Below are positions 25,803-33,750 of a DNA stretch of 64,000 bases, in pieces. Numbering within the stretch: the first letter of the stretch is position 1; the number at the start of each line of letters is the position of its first letter. Where the stretch lies: contig NZ_JAGSYF010000002.1 in the NCBI RefSeq assembly GCF_025685645.1, positions 496,001 through 560,000 of the forward strand. Direction: 5' to 3'. Source of the stretch: Edaphobacter bradus. GTDB lineage: Bacteria; Acidobacteriota; Terriglobia; Terriglobales; Acidobacteriaceae. The translations under genes and the position numbers were made by a program. The notes beneath the pieces are model-generated. The model searched no databases. It was not told the DNA's origin and saw only the letters and a list, made by a program, of their open reading frames with translations.

Positions 25803-27002
25803 ATGCGTGTGCCGCGTGTTGCCTACTTTCCGGACTCCTTCCACGAAATCAACGGCGTGGCCCACACCAGCCGCAACTTCGTCACCTATGCGCAGCGGCA
25901 TGGTCTGCCGTTTCTGTGCGTGCGCGCAGGCGGGCGGGCCGATGCCTTCGAACAGTCCGGCGAACTGCGGACGCTCGAACTCGGACGCAGCCGCGCCTCC
26001 GTGCGGATGGAGAAGGACCTCGAGTTCGACGCGCTCTTCTGGCGGCACGTGGGCGCGATTCGCCGCGAGCTGAAGCGCTTTCAGCCGGACATCCTCCACA
26101 TCACCGGCCCCAGCGAGCTGGGAATCTTCGGCGCATACTTCGCGTGGGAGATGAACCTTCCACTCGCCGCCTCGTGGCACACCAACGTGCACGAGTACGC
26201 TGCGCGACGGATGGCGTGGCTGACCGACCGGCTCGCAAAGCAGAGCGGCGACGCCATCGAGCGCAACATCGAGGGCGGTACCCTCTGGGCGACCTCGCGG
26301 TTCTACCGGTTGGCGAAGGTGCTCTACGCGCCGAACGAAGAGCTGTGCGCGATGCTGGAGCGCGAGACGGGAAGGCCGTGCTACCTGATGCAGCGCGGCG
26401 TCGAGACGGAGCAGTTCTCGCCTTCGCTGCGGACGCGCGCACTGACCGAGCAGACGGTTGTGCTGGGGTACGTCGGCCGGCTCTCGGTTGAGAAGAACGT
26501 CGCACTCCTGGCGAAGACAGAGCACGAGCTTGAAGCGATGGGGATCACAAACGTGCGGTTCCTGATCGTCGGACATGGCAGCGAAGAAGCCGCGATGCGC
26601 GCAACGCTGCATAAGGCTGAGTTCGCGGGAGTGCTGCGCGGCGCGGACCTCGCGCGCGCCTATGCCGATATGGACATCCTCGTCTTCCCATCGCACACCG
26701 ACACCTTCGGCAACGTCGTGTTGGAGGCGCTGGCGAGCGGCGTTCCGGCGATCGTGACTCTCGACGGCGGGCCAAAGTACATCGTACGCGACGGCGTGAC
26801 CGGATTCGTGAGGCCGGATGCAGGGTTCGCGGAGGCGATCGCCAGCCTGGTGCGTGACCGCGCAAGGCTGGATGCGATGCGAGCAGGCGCAAGAGAGTAT
26901 GCCCTGGGCTGCAGTTGGGATGCGGTCTTCGGCCGCGTGTATGACGGCTATTGGACGGCGTTGCCCAACGCCGAGCGAACCTTCGCCGAGTCGAAGGCCT
27001 AG
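25803..27002 (+). CDS. GT4-family glycosyltransferase
   Basis: The 399-residue protein shows the GT-B fold of family 4: an N-terminal domain with YFPDSFHEINGVAHTSRNF and ILHITGPSELGIFG, and a C-terminal nucleotide-sugar domain with LGYVGRLSVEKNVALLAK, FLIVGHGSEE and VFPSHTDTFGNVVLEALASG, the last holding the E-x7-E motif. It resembles alpha-mannosyltransferases of the MgtA/PimB type. ATG 25803 has GGAGCGG directly upstream; a TTG start 36 bases earlier is possible. The stop codon shares a CTAG with the stop of the convergent GH13-like gene. Confidence 0.87.
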   Translation: MRVPRVAYFPDSFHEINGVAHTSRNFVTYAQRHGLPFLCVRAGGRADAFEQSGELRTLELGRSRASVRMEKDLEFDALFWRHVGAIRRELKRFQPDILHITGPSELGIFGAYFAWEMNLPLAASWHTNVHEYAARRMAWLTDRLAKQSGDAIERNIEGGTLWATSRFYRLAKVLYAPNEELCAMLERETGRPCYLMQRGVETEQFSPSLRTRALTEQTVVLGYVGRLSVEKNVALLAKTEHELEAMGITNVRFLIVGHGSEEAAMRATLHKAEFAGVLRGADLARAYADMDILVFPSHTDTFGNVVLEALASGVPAIVTLDGGPKYIVRDGVTGFVRPDAGFAEAIASLVRDRARLDAMRAGAREYALGCSWDAVFGRVYDGYWTALPNAERTFAESKA

Positions 27003-28285
27003 AAGCGAAGCTCTCCGAGATAGACCGTGAAGGGCGCAAGCGTCATGCCGTCGAGATGCATCGCTCCCATGCCGTTGTCCGAGCGCAGAAGGCTGCGCAG
27101 AAAGCTGCCGCGCAGATGCAGCCTCTGCATGTCCGCCTTCAGCGACAGCGTCACCGGCTGCGCGGAGAGATTGAAGATCACAACGACAGGCGGCGTGAGC
27201 GAAGACACCGTCTGCGGCTTGCGTACCCACACGAGGACGTCCTGGTCGTCGTGATTGAGAACAATCTGCGCGCCGGAACTGATGGCGCGGTTGGTGTGGC
27301 GCAGCGCACTCAACTGGCGATACCAATTCAGCAGTGACGCCGGATCGGCGTCTTCGAGAGCAGCATTCGGTCCGTTGGGCGAGATCGAAGGTGGTGGCGG
27401 CGGTGGCGGCTGCCCAGGCGCAGGCTTGACCTTCGGCGGCGCGTCCCAGTGGATCTCCGGAGCATCGCCTTGCGAAGGCGCGGACGCGAGACCCAGCTCC
27501 TGCCCGTAGTAGACCAGCGGCGCTGCATCGGTCGCAAACAGAATCGCGGCCAGCGTCTTCGCGATATCGATATCGTGCGTGCCGTCGCCGTAACGGCTGA
27601 AGCTGCGCGTGTAGCCGGGGCCGTCGCTGAGCACGAGCGGAATGGCGCGGCCTGCTTGCAGCAGGGCCTGCGCTGCTTCAACCCCTGGACGAACGGCGGC
27701 CGCGGTGAACTGCGGCACCGTTGCGGCGCGCGGGTCCGTGAGCAGCTCCGGCGATCCGGGGTCACGGCCCTTCTGGGAGTCGTCAGGGCCCACATCTCCC
27801 AGCAGAATGCGCTGCCCGACGACGGAGTGGATGAGCTTCTTCAGATCGGCGACCTGGTCCGGCGTGCCTCCAGGCAGATGAAAGCCGGCAACGCCGTGGT
27901 TGAGCCAGAGGCGCGCGACGGCAGGCAGATCGGGCGCGTGCGGGTCGAGCTCGAGCAGCACGCGGATGTCGCGGCTGCTGGCCTGGTGGATGAGATCGTC
28001 CAGATCGTCCATCGTGCCCAGCGCCGGGTCAATGGCGCCGGAGGTGTTCGTCAACAGGATCGCATCGACGCCCAGCGCGTGCAGGTAGTTGAGCCGCGGA
28101 GGGATGCCGCGCAGGCCTTCGGCCGAAAAGCTGCGCGGGTCGAGCTGATAGACGACAGCGCGCTTCCACCACGGCTCGGCGTTCAAGCCGGAGCCCGCCC
28201 AGCCGGGGCGAGCGAGCGTCTGGGCCGAGGCGGCGGTAGCGAGGGCAGCGATGGCGAGCAGGGCAAAGCGCCGAAGTTTCGACAT
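26999..28285 (-). CDS. Exported GH13-fold protein lacking the usual catalytic residues
   Basis: The 428-residue protein has a signal peptide (FALLAIAALATAASAQ) and an alpha-amylase-like barrel: WWKRAVVYQLDPRSF, GIPPRLNYLHALGVDAILLTN, LVYYGQELGLAS, then a C-terminal beta domain. The catalytic signatures are changed. Where GH13 enzymes have GFRxD, this has GFHLPGG (about 134-140), with no nucleophile Asp; the acid Glu strand reads ILLGDVGPD; and the NHD strand reads VLSDGPGYTR. A Pro-rich insert (about 284-301) interrupts the barrel end. It is probably a non-catalytic relative that binds sugar or protein. An in-frame ATG at 28297 is an alternative start. Confidence 0.78.
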   Translation of the reverse strand: MSKLRRFALLAIAALATAASAQTLARPGWAGSGLNAEPWWKRAVVYQLDPRSFSAEGLRGIPPRLNYLHALGVDAILLTNTSGAIDPALGTMDDLDDLIHQASSRDIRVLLELDPHAPDLPAVARLWLNHGVAGFHLPGGTPDQVADLKKLIHSVVGQRILLGDVGPDDSQKGRDPGSPELLTDPRAATVPQFTAAAVRPGVEAAQALLQAGRAIPLVLSDGPGYTRSFSRYGDGTHDIDIAKTLAAILFATDAAPLVYYGQELGLASAPSQGDAPEIHWDAPPKVKPAPGQPPPPPPPSISPNGPNAALEDADPASLLNWYRQLSALRHTNRAISSGAQIVLNHDDQDVLVWVRKPQTVSSLTPPVVVIFNLSAQPVTLSLKADMQRLHLRGSFLRSLLRSDNGMGAMHLDGMTLAPFTVYLGELRF

Positions 28286-28432
28286 GGATGAGATCATCGC
28301 ACTCGATATTTTTGATGCTAACGGATTCTGCGTGAGAGAGGCGCGCACGATGAGGGCGAAGCAGCCTGTACTATTTTTGAGGGTGATCCTTTCACGACTT
28401 TCTGACCACCTTCTGATCTTCAAGGACTTGAG

Positions 28433-29989
28433 ATGAATATAAAGCGCTGGACTGCTTTGATGACCGGGGCTGCTCTGCTTGCGGCGCAGCCCGTGTTTGC
28501 CCAGATGGGCGCTCCCGGAGAGCGACCCGCCACGATGCCTGCCGAGGCCGGGCCGCTGGCTGCGAAGTACAAGGCGGATGCGGACAGGATTCTTGCCGCC
28601 GCCGCGAACGACGACGACGGCTACGCCGCGCTGACCTACCTCTGCGACCACATCGGCAAGCGCGTGAGCGGAAGCCCGCAGCTCAACACCGCCGTGGAGT
28701 GGGGAACCGAGCTGATGCGCAAGGCCGGACTGCAAAATGTGCGCGTGCAGCCGGTGATGGTTCCGCACTGGGTCCGCGGCGAAGAGTCCGGCGCTCTGCT
28801 CTACAAGGGCGAGGCCGGGCCGATCACCAGGCCGCTGCACATGCTGGGACTCGGCATGAGCGTGGGAACGCCGAAGCAAGGCATCACCGCGCCGGTGGTC
28901 TTCGTGCACGACTTCGCTGAGTTGGACGCGCTGCCGGACGCACAGGTGAAGGGCAAGGTCGTCGTCTTCAACCCGGGTTGGCACGGCTACGGCGTCAACT
29001 CGGTCTACCGCACGGCTGGCCCGTCGCGCGCCGCGGCCAAAGGTGCGGTGGCGGTGCTGGTGCGCTCGGCCACCGGACTGGTGACCCAAATTCCGCACAC
29101 CGGCACGCTGGTCTACAACGAGAAGGCGCCGAAGGTTCCCGCGGCAGCCATCTCCGCCGAAGACGCGCTGCTGATCGAGCGGCTCGCCAAGGATGGCCCG
29201 CTCGAGGTCCACCTGAAGATGGACGCGCACATGGAGCCGGACGTGAAGGCTGGCAACGTTATCGGCGAGATCGTCGGCAGCGAGCACCCGGAGAAGGTCG
29301 TCGTGCTGGGCGGCCACATCGACTCGTGGGACGTGGGCCAGGGCGCGCAGGACGACGGCTCGGGCATCATGGCGGCCTTTGAGGCTGTATCGCTGATCCA
29401 CAAGCTCGGCCTGAAGCCGAAGCGGACGATCCGCCTCGTCTTCTGGGTCAACGAAGAGAACGGCGGCGCGGGTGGGCGCGCATACCGTGAGCTGGTCGGC
29501 GACAGGATCGGCGACCAGGTCGCGGCGATCGAGATGGACGGTGGCGCGGAGAAGCCGCTGGGCATGGGCTACGGCAGCTTCGGCGGCTTCGGCGGCCTGC
29601 TCCACCGCGCAACTCCGCCTGCCCCCGGAGCGCCGGCGGCAGCTCAGCGCGTGGGCTTCGACGCGCGCGCTCTCACCCCGGATGAGAGGCAGTCGTTTGC
29701 ATACCTGCGGGACATCGCCGCGCTTCTGGCCCCCATCGGCGCGGACACGGTCTCGGCCGGAGGCGGCGGGTCGGACATTGCGCCCATCGTCGCCGACGGC
29801 GTTCCTTCCCTAAGCCCGCGCACAGTCGGCGAGCACTACTTCGACTGGCACCACACCGAGGCCGATACGCTCGATAAGGTCGATCCGGACTCGTTCCGGA
29901 AGAACACAGCGATGCTCTCCGTCATGGCCTACGTGCTGGCCGATATGGATGGCAGGCTCGCGGGGAAGAAATCCGCGCTGCGAGAGTGA
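28433..29989 (+). CDS. Secreted M28-family metallopeptidase with PA-type insert
   Basis: The 518-residue protein has a signal peptide (TALMTGAALLAAQPVFAQ) and an M28 peptidase domain: VVLGGHIDSWDVG (metal His, about residue 295), GAQDDGSGIMAAFEA (bridging Asp), FWVNEENGGAGG (catalytic Glu pair) and HHTEADTLDKVDP (C-terminal metal His). The segment from about residue 120 to 260 resembles a protease-associated domain. Family members are aminopeptidases or carboxypeptidases of the glutamate carboxypeptidase/Q type. A good terminator follows the stop. It is divergent from the GH13-like gene. Confidence 0.9.
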   Translation: MNIKRWTALMTGAALLAAQPVFAQMGAPGERPATMPAEAGPLAAKYKADADRILAAAANDDDGYAALTYLCDHIGKRVSGSPQLNTAVEWGTELMRKAGLQNVRVQPVMVPHWVRGEESGALLYKGEAGPITRPLHMLGLGMSVGTPKQGITAPVVFVHDFAELDALPDAQVKGKVVVFNPGWHGYGVNSVYRTAGPSRAAAKGAVAVLVRSATGLVTQIPHTGTLVYNEKAPKVPAAAISAEDALLIERLAKDGPLEVHLKMDAHMEPDVKAGNVIGEIVGSEHPEKVVVLGGHIDSWDVGQGAQDDGSGIMAAFEAVSLIHKLGLKPKRTIRLVFWVNEENGGAGGRAYRELVGDRIGDQVAAIEMDGGAEKPLGMGYGSFGGFGGLLHRATPPAPGAPAAAQRVGFDARALTPDERQSFAYLRDIAALLAPIGADTVSAGGGGSDIAPIVADGVPSLSPRTVGEHYFDWHHTEADTLDKVDPDSFRKNTAMLSVMAYVLADMDGRLAGKKSALRE

Positions 29990-30003
29990 CGATGGCTCAC
30001 AGG

Positions 30004-30046
30004 AAAGCGGCCGCCCTCAATCCTCTTCGGGCGGCCGTTTTTTCTT
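30004..30046 (+). terminator. Intrinsic terminator of the M28 peptidase gene
   Basis: CGGCCGCCC (30008-30016) pairs with GGGCGGCCG (30029-30037) across a 12-base loop and is followed by six T residues. It begins 15 bases after the peptidase stop codon. Confidence 0.88.
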
Positions 30047-30076
30047 TGCGCGATTCTATTACCTTGCTGCGTCGCG

Positions 30077-31597
30077 TCAGTCGATGTTGAAGCTTACACC
30101 CTGGGCGAGCGGAAGCTCTGTGCCATAGTTGATGGTGTTGGTGGTGCGGCGCATGTACTGCTTCCAGGCGTCGGAGCCAGACTCGCGGCCGCCGCCGGTC
30201 TCCTTCTCGCCGCCGAAGGCCCCGCCGATCTCGGCGCCGGAGGTTCCGATGTTGACGTTGGCGATGCCGCAGTCGGAGCCGGTGGCTGAGAGGAAGATCT
30301 CCGCCTCGCGCATGTTGAGCGTGAAGATGGATGAGGAGAGCCCCTGCGGAACTTCGTTGTGGAGCGCGATGGCTTCGGCGAAGTCGCTGTAGCGGAGCAC
30401 GTAGAGGATGGGCGCGAAGGTCTCGCGCTTGACGAAGTCGGTCTGGCGGTCGATCTCGACCAGCGCGGGGCGGACGTAGAAGGCGTTGGGACTCTTGGGC
30501 TGCGGCACGCGCTCGCCTCCGGTGACAGTGGCTCCGGCGTTGCGGGCGGCTTCTAGCGCCTGCTGCATGGCGCGGAAGGAGCGCTCGTCGATGAGCGGAC
30601 CGACGAGAGTTCCCTGCTCGCGAGGATCGCCGATCGCGACGGAGCCATAGACCTTCTTGAGCTTCGCCAGCAGCGCGTCGTAGATGGAGTCGTGCACGAT
30701 GAGGCGGCGCAGCGAGGTGCAGCGCTGGCCGGCGGTTCCCATCGCCGCGAAGGCGACGCCGCGGAGCGTGAGGTCGAGGTCCGCCGTGGGGGAGACGATG
30801 GCTGCGTTGTTGCCGCCAAGCTCGAGGATGGCGCGGGCGAAGCGTGCGGCCAACTTCGGACCAACCGCTCGGCCCATCGCAGTCGAGCCGGTGGCGGAGA
30901 CGACCGGAACCAGCGGTGAATCGACGAGCTGCTGGCCGACTGTGGCGTCGCCGAGGAGCAGCGAGGAGAGGTTCGCGGGAACTTTGCCGAACTTTGCTTC
31001 GAATTTCTTTGCCGCGCGCTCGAAGATGGCCTGCGTGGCGAGCGCGGTGAGCGGCGTCTTCTCCGACGGCTTCCAGACGACGGAGTTGCCGCAGACCAGC
31101 GCCAGCGCGGCGTTCCACGACCAGACGGCGACGGGGAAGTTGAAGGCCGAGATGACGCCGATGACGCCGAGCGGGTGCCAGGACTCCATCATGCGATGGT
31201 CAGCGCGCTCCGACGGCATGGTGAGGCCGGCGAGCTGGCGCGAGAGGCCAGTCGCGAAGGTGCAGATGTCGATCATCTCCTGCACCTCGCCGGTGCCCTC
31301 GGAGAGGACCTTGCCTGCCTCGATGGTGACGAGGCGGCCGAGAGATTCGCGCTCGGCGCGCAGCTCTTCGCCGAGAAGACGGACGAGCTCGCCGCGCTGG
31401 GGAGCGGGGACGGTGCGCCACTCAAGAAATGCCTTGTGCGCGGCAGCGATGACGTCGGTCGGCGACTTCATGGTGGCGACCTGCGCGATGGTCTCGCCGG
31501 TGATGGGAGTCGTTACAGGCAGCTTGCCGCCGGTGTATGCGGAGGCGGGAACGCCAAATCGGTCGAGGAGCTGGGCTACTTCCTTCTGGATGGTCAT
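30077..31597 (-). CDS. ALDH7-type aldehyde dehydrogenase (2-aminoadipate semialdehyde dehydrogenase candidate)
   Basis: The 506-residue protein is an NAD(P)-dependent aldehyde dehydrogenase of the ALDH7/antiquitin group. Catalytic residues are visible: N153 in SAFNFPVAVW, E259 in AILELGGNNAAI, C293 in GTAGQRCTSLRRLI. The ALDH7 tail TNTINYGTELPLAQGV is present. In lysine breakdown this family oxidises 2-aminoadipate 6-semialdehyde to 2-aminoadipate (AmaB, Pcd or ALDH7A1). YdiJ-like and DUF1338 genes 2-6 kb away, which act on the later products of that route, support this role; they are not in one operon with it. Confidence 0.87.
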   Translation of the reverse strand: MTIQKEVAQLLDRFGVPASAYTGGKLPVTTPITGETIAQVATMKSPTDVIAAAHKAFLEWRTVPAPQRGELVRLLGEELRAERESLGRLVTIEAGKVLSEGTGEVQEMIDICTFATGLSRQLAGLTMPSERADHRMMESWHPLGVIGVISAFNFPVAVWSWNAALALVCGNSVVWKPSEKTPLTALATQAIFERAAKKFEAKFGKVPANLSSLLLGDATVGQQLVDSPLVPVVSATGSTAMGRAVGPKLAARFARAILELGGNNAAIVSPTADLDLTLRGVAFAAMGTAGQRCTSLRRLIVHDSIYDALLAKLKKVYGSVAIGDPREQGTLVGPLIDERSFRAMQQALEAARNAGATVTGGERVPQPKSPNAFYVRPALVEIDRQTDFVKRETFAPILYVLRYSDFAEAIALHNEVPQGLSSSIFTLNMREAEIFLSATGSDCGIANVNIGTSGAEIGGAFGGEKETGGGRESGSDAWKQYMRRTTNTINYGTELPLAQGVSFNID

Positions 31598-31649
31598 GCA
31601 GCTTCAATGCTACTTGCTTTCTGTTATTTCTTTTGAGGGGCCCCCACCC

Positions 31650-31915
31650 CTCCCCCGGTGCAATTTCACAAGTTGCCTGTTTACAGTGAGATAGCCTGGT
31701 TTGATCAGGCTAAAATATTGCATTCAAAGGCTTTATGGGTAAAAATATTGATTTTGAAGGAGATGAGGCCGGACTTTTGCGCCCGGCCTTTCTTCTTTTT
31801 TCTCTCTGGTCTTATTTTACGGGATTGGATGGAACTGCTCTGCCACGTGGAAGTTGTTTATTTTGTGTTTGATGAGTGATTTTGGGGCTTGACATGAGAT
31901 TTGCTGGGGTTTGTG
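31650..31915 (+). repeat. Terminator-bearing dispersed element, copy 1
   Basis: This segment shares ordered blocks with the reverse complement of 59395-59650: an A/T-rich leader with a CAAAG-type stretch, a GC-rich hairpin followed by TTCTTCT, then GAACTGCTCTGCCACG (second copy GAACTACTCTGCCACG), a T/G-rich stretch, and GGGGCTTGACA. Exact borders cannot be fixed by eye. Confidence 0.6.
31766..31803 (+). terminator. Orphan intrinsic terminator inside the dispersed element
   Basis: GGCCGG (31767-31772) pairs with CCGGCC (31783-31788) and is followed by TTTCTTCTTTTTT. No plus-strand gene lies upstream of it: the nearest gene upstream, ALDH7, reads away. It therefore ends either an unannotated small RNA or nothing. 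Confidence 0.75.
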
Positions 31916-31971
31916 AGGGTCGGGCATTCAGGGACTGGGTGAGGGACACCGAACGCCAAAGGACGCGGGGA

Positions 31972-32022
31972 AAGGCAGGTCCCCTTCGGGATGACAACAA
32001 GAAAAGCAAAGACAAAAGCAGT
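31972..32022. repeat. Dispersed intergenic repeat, GATGACAAC-type, copy 2
   Basis: GGCAGGTCCCCTTC followed by GGGATGACAACAAGAAAAGC matches the copy at 17936-17985 in the same orientation with several differences. Confidence 0.5.
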
Positions 32023-32065
32023 TCCCTTCGCTTCACTACGCGCCTATGCGACCTCTTCGCAAGTC

Positions 32066-32863
32066 CTATTGAGCGGCTGCGACAGAAGCGGCGGGGGGAT
32101 GGTCCTTGACCGTGTAACCCTCAGGCGGGGAAAAGATAGCTGGGTCGGGATCACCCTGGTGAAGCTCCTCGATCTCGGTGGTTGTTCGGCCTTGTCTTGG
32201 GTCGTCATAGATCGACATCATGGTTATGGCAAGCTCTTTCGAAGTCCAGCTCTCGTTCATCACCTCCAATGGGAGCGCGTTTCCTTCTTCTCCTGTCGGA
32301 ATTGTGTGAGTCGTTCTGATGCCGTCTGCCGAGACGCCTTGAAATGTGCGGCTACCAAGCTTTTCGGTCTGCCTTCCAGCCATCCATGTCGCCCGCCTGA
32401 CGCGGTTGTTGGCAGCCGCGGCAGCCAGATCGGACTGCGATAGCTTTTCCGGCGGAATTAGATGGAAGATGTTCACAGTTCTTGGCGCGGTGTTGTCCAG
32501 TCTCCAATTCTCTGAAGTTCTTGTAGCTGGATCATGGACGTTGATCTGGTACGCCTGATGTGCGTGACCATCCTCTCCGACGTAACAGACTGTCGGTATC
32601 TCGGTCATCGTTTTACCAGAGGAGTCGCGGGCGACATGGTATCGAACGATGCCGTGAATGGAGTTTCCATCGCCGAGCTTCTGGTCGAACGTCCCTTTGA
32701 CGATTGCACTGAACGGAGGTCCCTTCTGTCCGGAATCAATGGTAGTAACCGGCATGAATCCGAATCTTATGCAGGGCGATGAATCCTGTGCCTGCACGGG
32801 TAGGCCACTCAGAAGGAATGCAGAGACTGCGGCGAGTATTGCACACGTGAGCGAAGATCGCAT
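32066..32863 (-). CDS. Exported protein of unknown function
   Basis: The 265-residue protein has a signal peptide (LTCAILAAVSAFLLSGLPVQAQ, cleavage near residue 23). No known domain was recognised. The mature part is mixed alpha/beta with FGFMPVTTIDSGQKGPPFS, VRYHVARDSSGKTMTEIP and a late segment EGNALPLEVMNESWTSKELAI, a pattern common in acidobacterial secreted proteins of unknown role. I start at ATG 32863; the longer open frame upstream is encoded by a dispersed repeat and is not credible protein. G+C is lower than in the flanking metabolic genes. Confidence 0.7.
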   Translation of the reverse strand: MRSSLTCAILAAVSAFLLSGLPVQAQDSSPCIRFGFMPVTTIDSGQKGPPFSAIVKGTFDQKLGDGNSIHGIVRYHVARDSSGKTMTEIPTVCYVGEDGHAHQAYQINVHDPATRTSENWRLDNTAPRTVNIFHLIPPEKLSQSDLAAAAANNRVRRATWMAGRQTEKLGSRTFQGVSADGIRTTHTIPTGEEGNALPLEVMNESWTSKELAITMMSIYDDPRQGRTTTEIEELHQGDPDPAIFSPPEGYTVKDHPPAASVAAAQ

Positions 32864-32950
32864 GGTGTTCTCAGCTAGCCTCGGTCGAGATATTCGCAGC
32901 GGAGACAGGATACACAAACTTACGTGGGGCGGGTGCGAGCAGTTTCCACT

Positions 32951-32986
32951 CCCACCCTTCGCAAAGGCGCGAAGGATGGGGCACCC
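32951..32986 (-). repeat. Palindromic dispersed repeat (GGGTGCCCCATC family), copy A
   Basis: On the minus strand it reads GGGTGCCCCATCCTTCGCG, a short loop, then GCGAAGGGTGGG. The two arms pair, giving a stem of about 12 bases. Confidence 0.75.
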
Positions 32987-33283
32987 GGCTTTCGTTCCGT
33001 TCGGCTCATGATACGCTGCGATTTGATCCGACGCCTCTTTCAAGCTGCGGCAATTTTGGGGGGTCTGTTGGGCCGGGACAAAGACGATTCATGCTGAGCG
33101 CGAGTGCTCCATGTCCTGAAAGCGGGAGACGCAGCACACGAGCGCTGGTTCGACGAATTCCACAATTTCCACAGAATGCGCTTTTTTTCACAAGAAAAAG
33201 TGCTCAAAAAGCCCTTGATTCATGTGCGTTCCAGAGTACTATTCCTTTCACCGGAGGAGAGAGTAAACGAGGAGCTATCAACG

Positions 33284-33346
33284 AGGACTCGGAAGGGGAT
33301 TCAGAGGACCCGCAAGGGAAATCAGAGGAACCGGATGGGAATTCAA
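33284..33346. repeat. Three 21-base tandem repeats
   Basis: Three consecutive units begin AGGACTCGGAAG, AGGACCCGCAAG and AGGAACCGGATG, each 21 bases long and ending near ATTCAG/AATCAG/ATTCAA. The multiple-of-three period keeps any frame open across them, which explains the short open frames here. Confidence 0.75.
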
Positions 33347-33519
33347 CCAAGTGAGCGGGCAACCGAGCGCAGGGAGATAGAACCGAGAGAGCTCTTGCAA
33401 CGTGTGTGATAACGGAGGTGGACGGGAAAGGCGGGCTTCGGTTCGCAAGTACCGGGCAAGTCCGAGATGACAAGGCGTTGCGATCTGGTTCCGAACCGGA
33501 TCTTCGAAAAATCGGAAGA

Positions 33520-33551
33520 AAGGGCGGTCTCTCGCAAGAGAGATCGCCCTT
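33520..33551. repeat. Strong 14-pair hairpin with GCAA tetraloop
   Basis: AAGGGCGGTCTCTC pairs with GAGAGATCGCCCTT with one G-T wobble, closed by a GNRA-class GCAA loop. On the plus strand CGCTTTTG follows; on the minus strand CTTCC follows. It may be an RNA terminator or the core of a structured RNA or palindromic repeat. Confidence 0.65.
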
Positions 33552-33587
33552 CGCTTTTGTGCTTCCCTTGTGTTGGCAGTTTACATT

Positions 33588-33624
33588 CCCACCCTTCGCA
33601 AGAAACGCGAAGGATGGGGCACCC
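33588..33624 (-). repeat. Palindromic dispersed repeat (GGGTGCCCCATC family), copy B
   Basis: On the minus strand it reads GGGTGCCCCATCCTTCGCG, loop TTTCTT, then GCGAAGGGTGGG. It is nearly identical to copy A. Confidence 0.78.
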
Positions 33625-33644
33625 ATGCATTCGTGGTACTCGAA

Positions 33645-33735
33645 GCGAAATACAGGGATTCTTCCCGTTCGACTTCCCATTCGACTTCGCTCAGGGCAGG
33701 CTGCTAAGGGCAGGCTGCTGCGCTCAGAATGACAG
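33645..33735 (-). repeat. TGTCATTCTGAGCG-type dispersed repeat, intergenic copy
   Basis: On the minus strand it begins GCTGTCATTCTGAGCG and ends with GAAGAATCCCTGTATTTCG, with an internally duplicated AGCAGCCTGCCCT stretch between. The two ends match 50567-50620 inside ppc, and the first end matches 45737-45752. It abuts palindrome copy B. Confidence 0.7.
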
Positions 33736-33750
33736 CCGTGGGGGTATCGG

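Larger units (their letters stand above)
31598..32065. other. AT-richer non-coding region with repeat element and terminator
   Basis: About 470 bases without a credible gene between the divergent side of the ALDH7 gene and the 3' end of the next minus-strand gene. It holds a dispersed element (31650-31915) with an internal terminator, and a short GATGACAAC-type repeat (31972-32022). Composition is visibly richer in A+T than the surroundings. Confidence 0.6.
32864..33750. other. Repeat-rich non-coding region
   Basis: About 890 bases with several short open frames but none with a credible start, composition or family match. It contains two copies of the GGGTGCCCCATC palindrome family (32951-32986 and 33588-33624), a triple 21-base tandem repeat (33284-33346), a strong hairpin (33520-33551) and a TGTCATTCTGAGCG-type repeat (33645-33735). 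Confidence 0.65.

Noticed and set aside
26999..29605. 868-codon minus-strand open frame extending the GH13-like gene
   Set aside because: The added part is antisense to the M28 peptidase gene, which has all its catalytic motifs; the signal peptide at 28285 marks the real start.
29997..31118. 373-codon minus-strand open frame
   Set aside because: A different reading frame within the ALDH7 gene; rich in Arg/His and without motifs.
32864..33043. N-terminal extension of the exported protein at 32066-32863
   Set aside because: The extension is translated from palindromic repeat copy A and precedes a clear signal peptide.
33091..33409. Two overlapping 87- and 101-codon plus-strand open frames
   Set aside because: They cover the tandem repeat, have no ribosome site and no recognisable domain.
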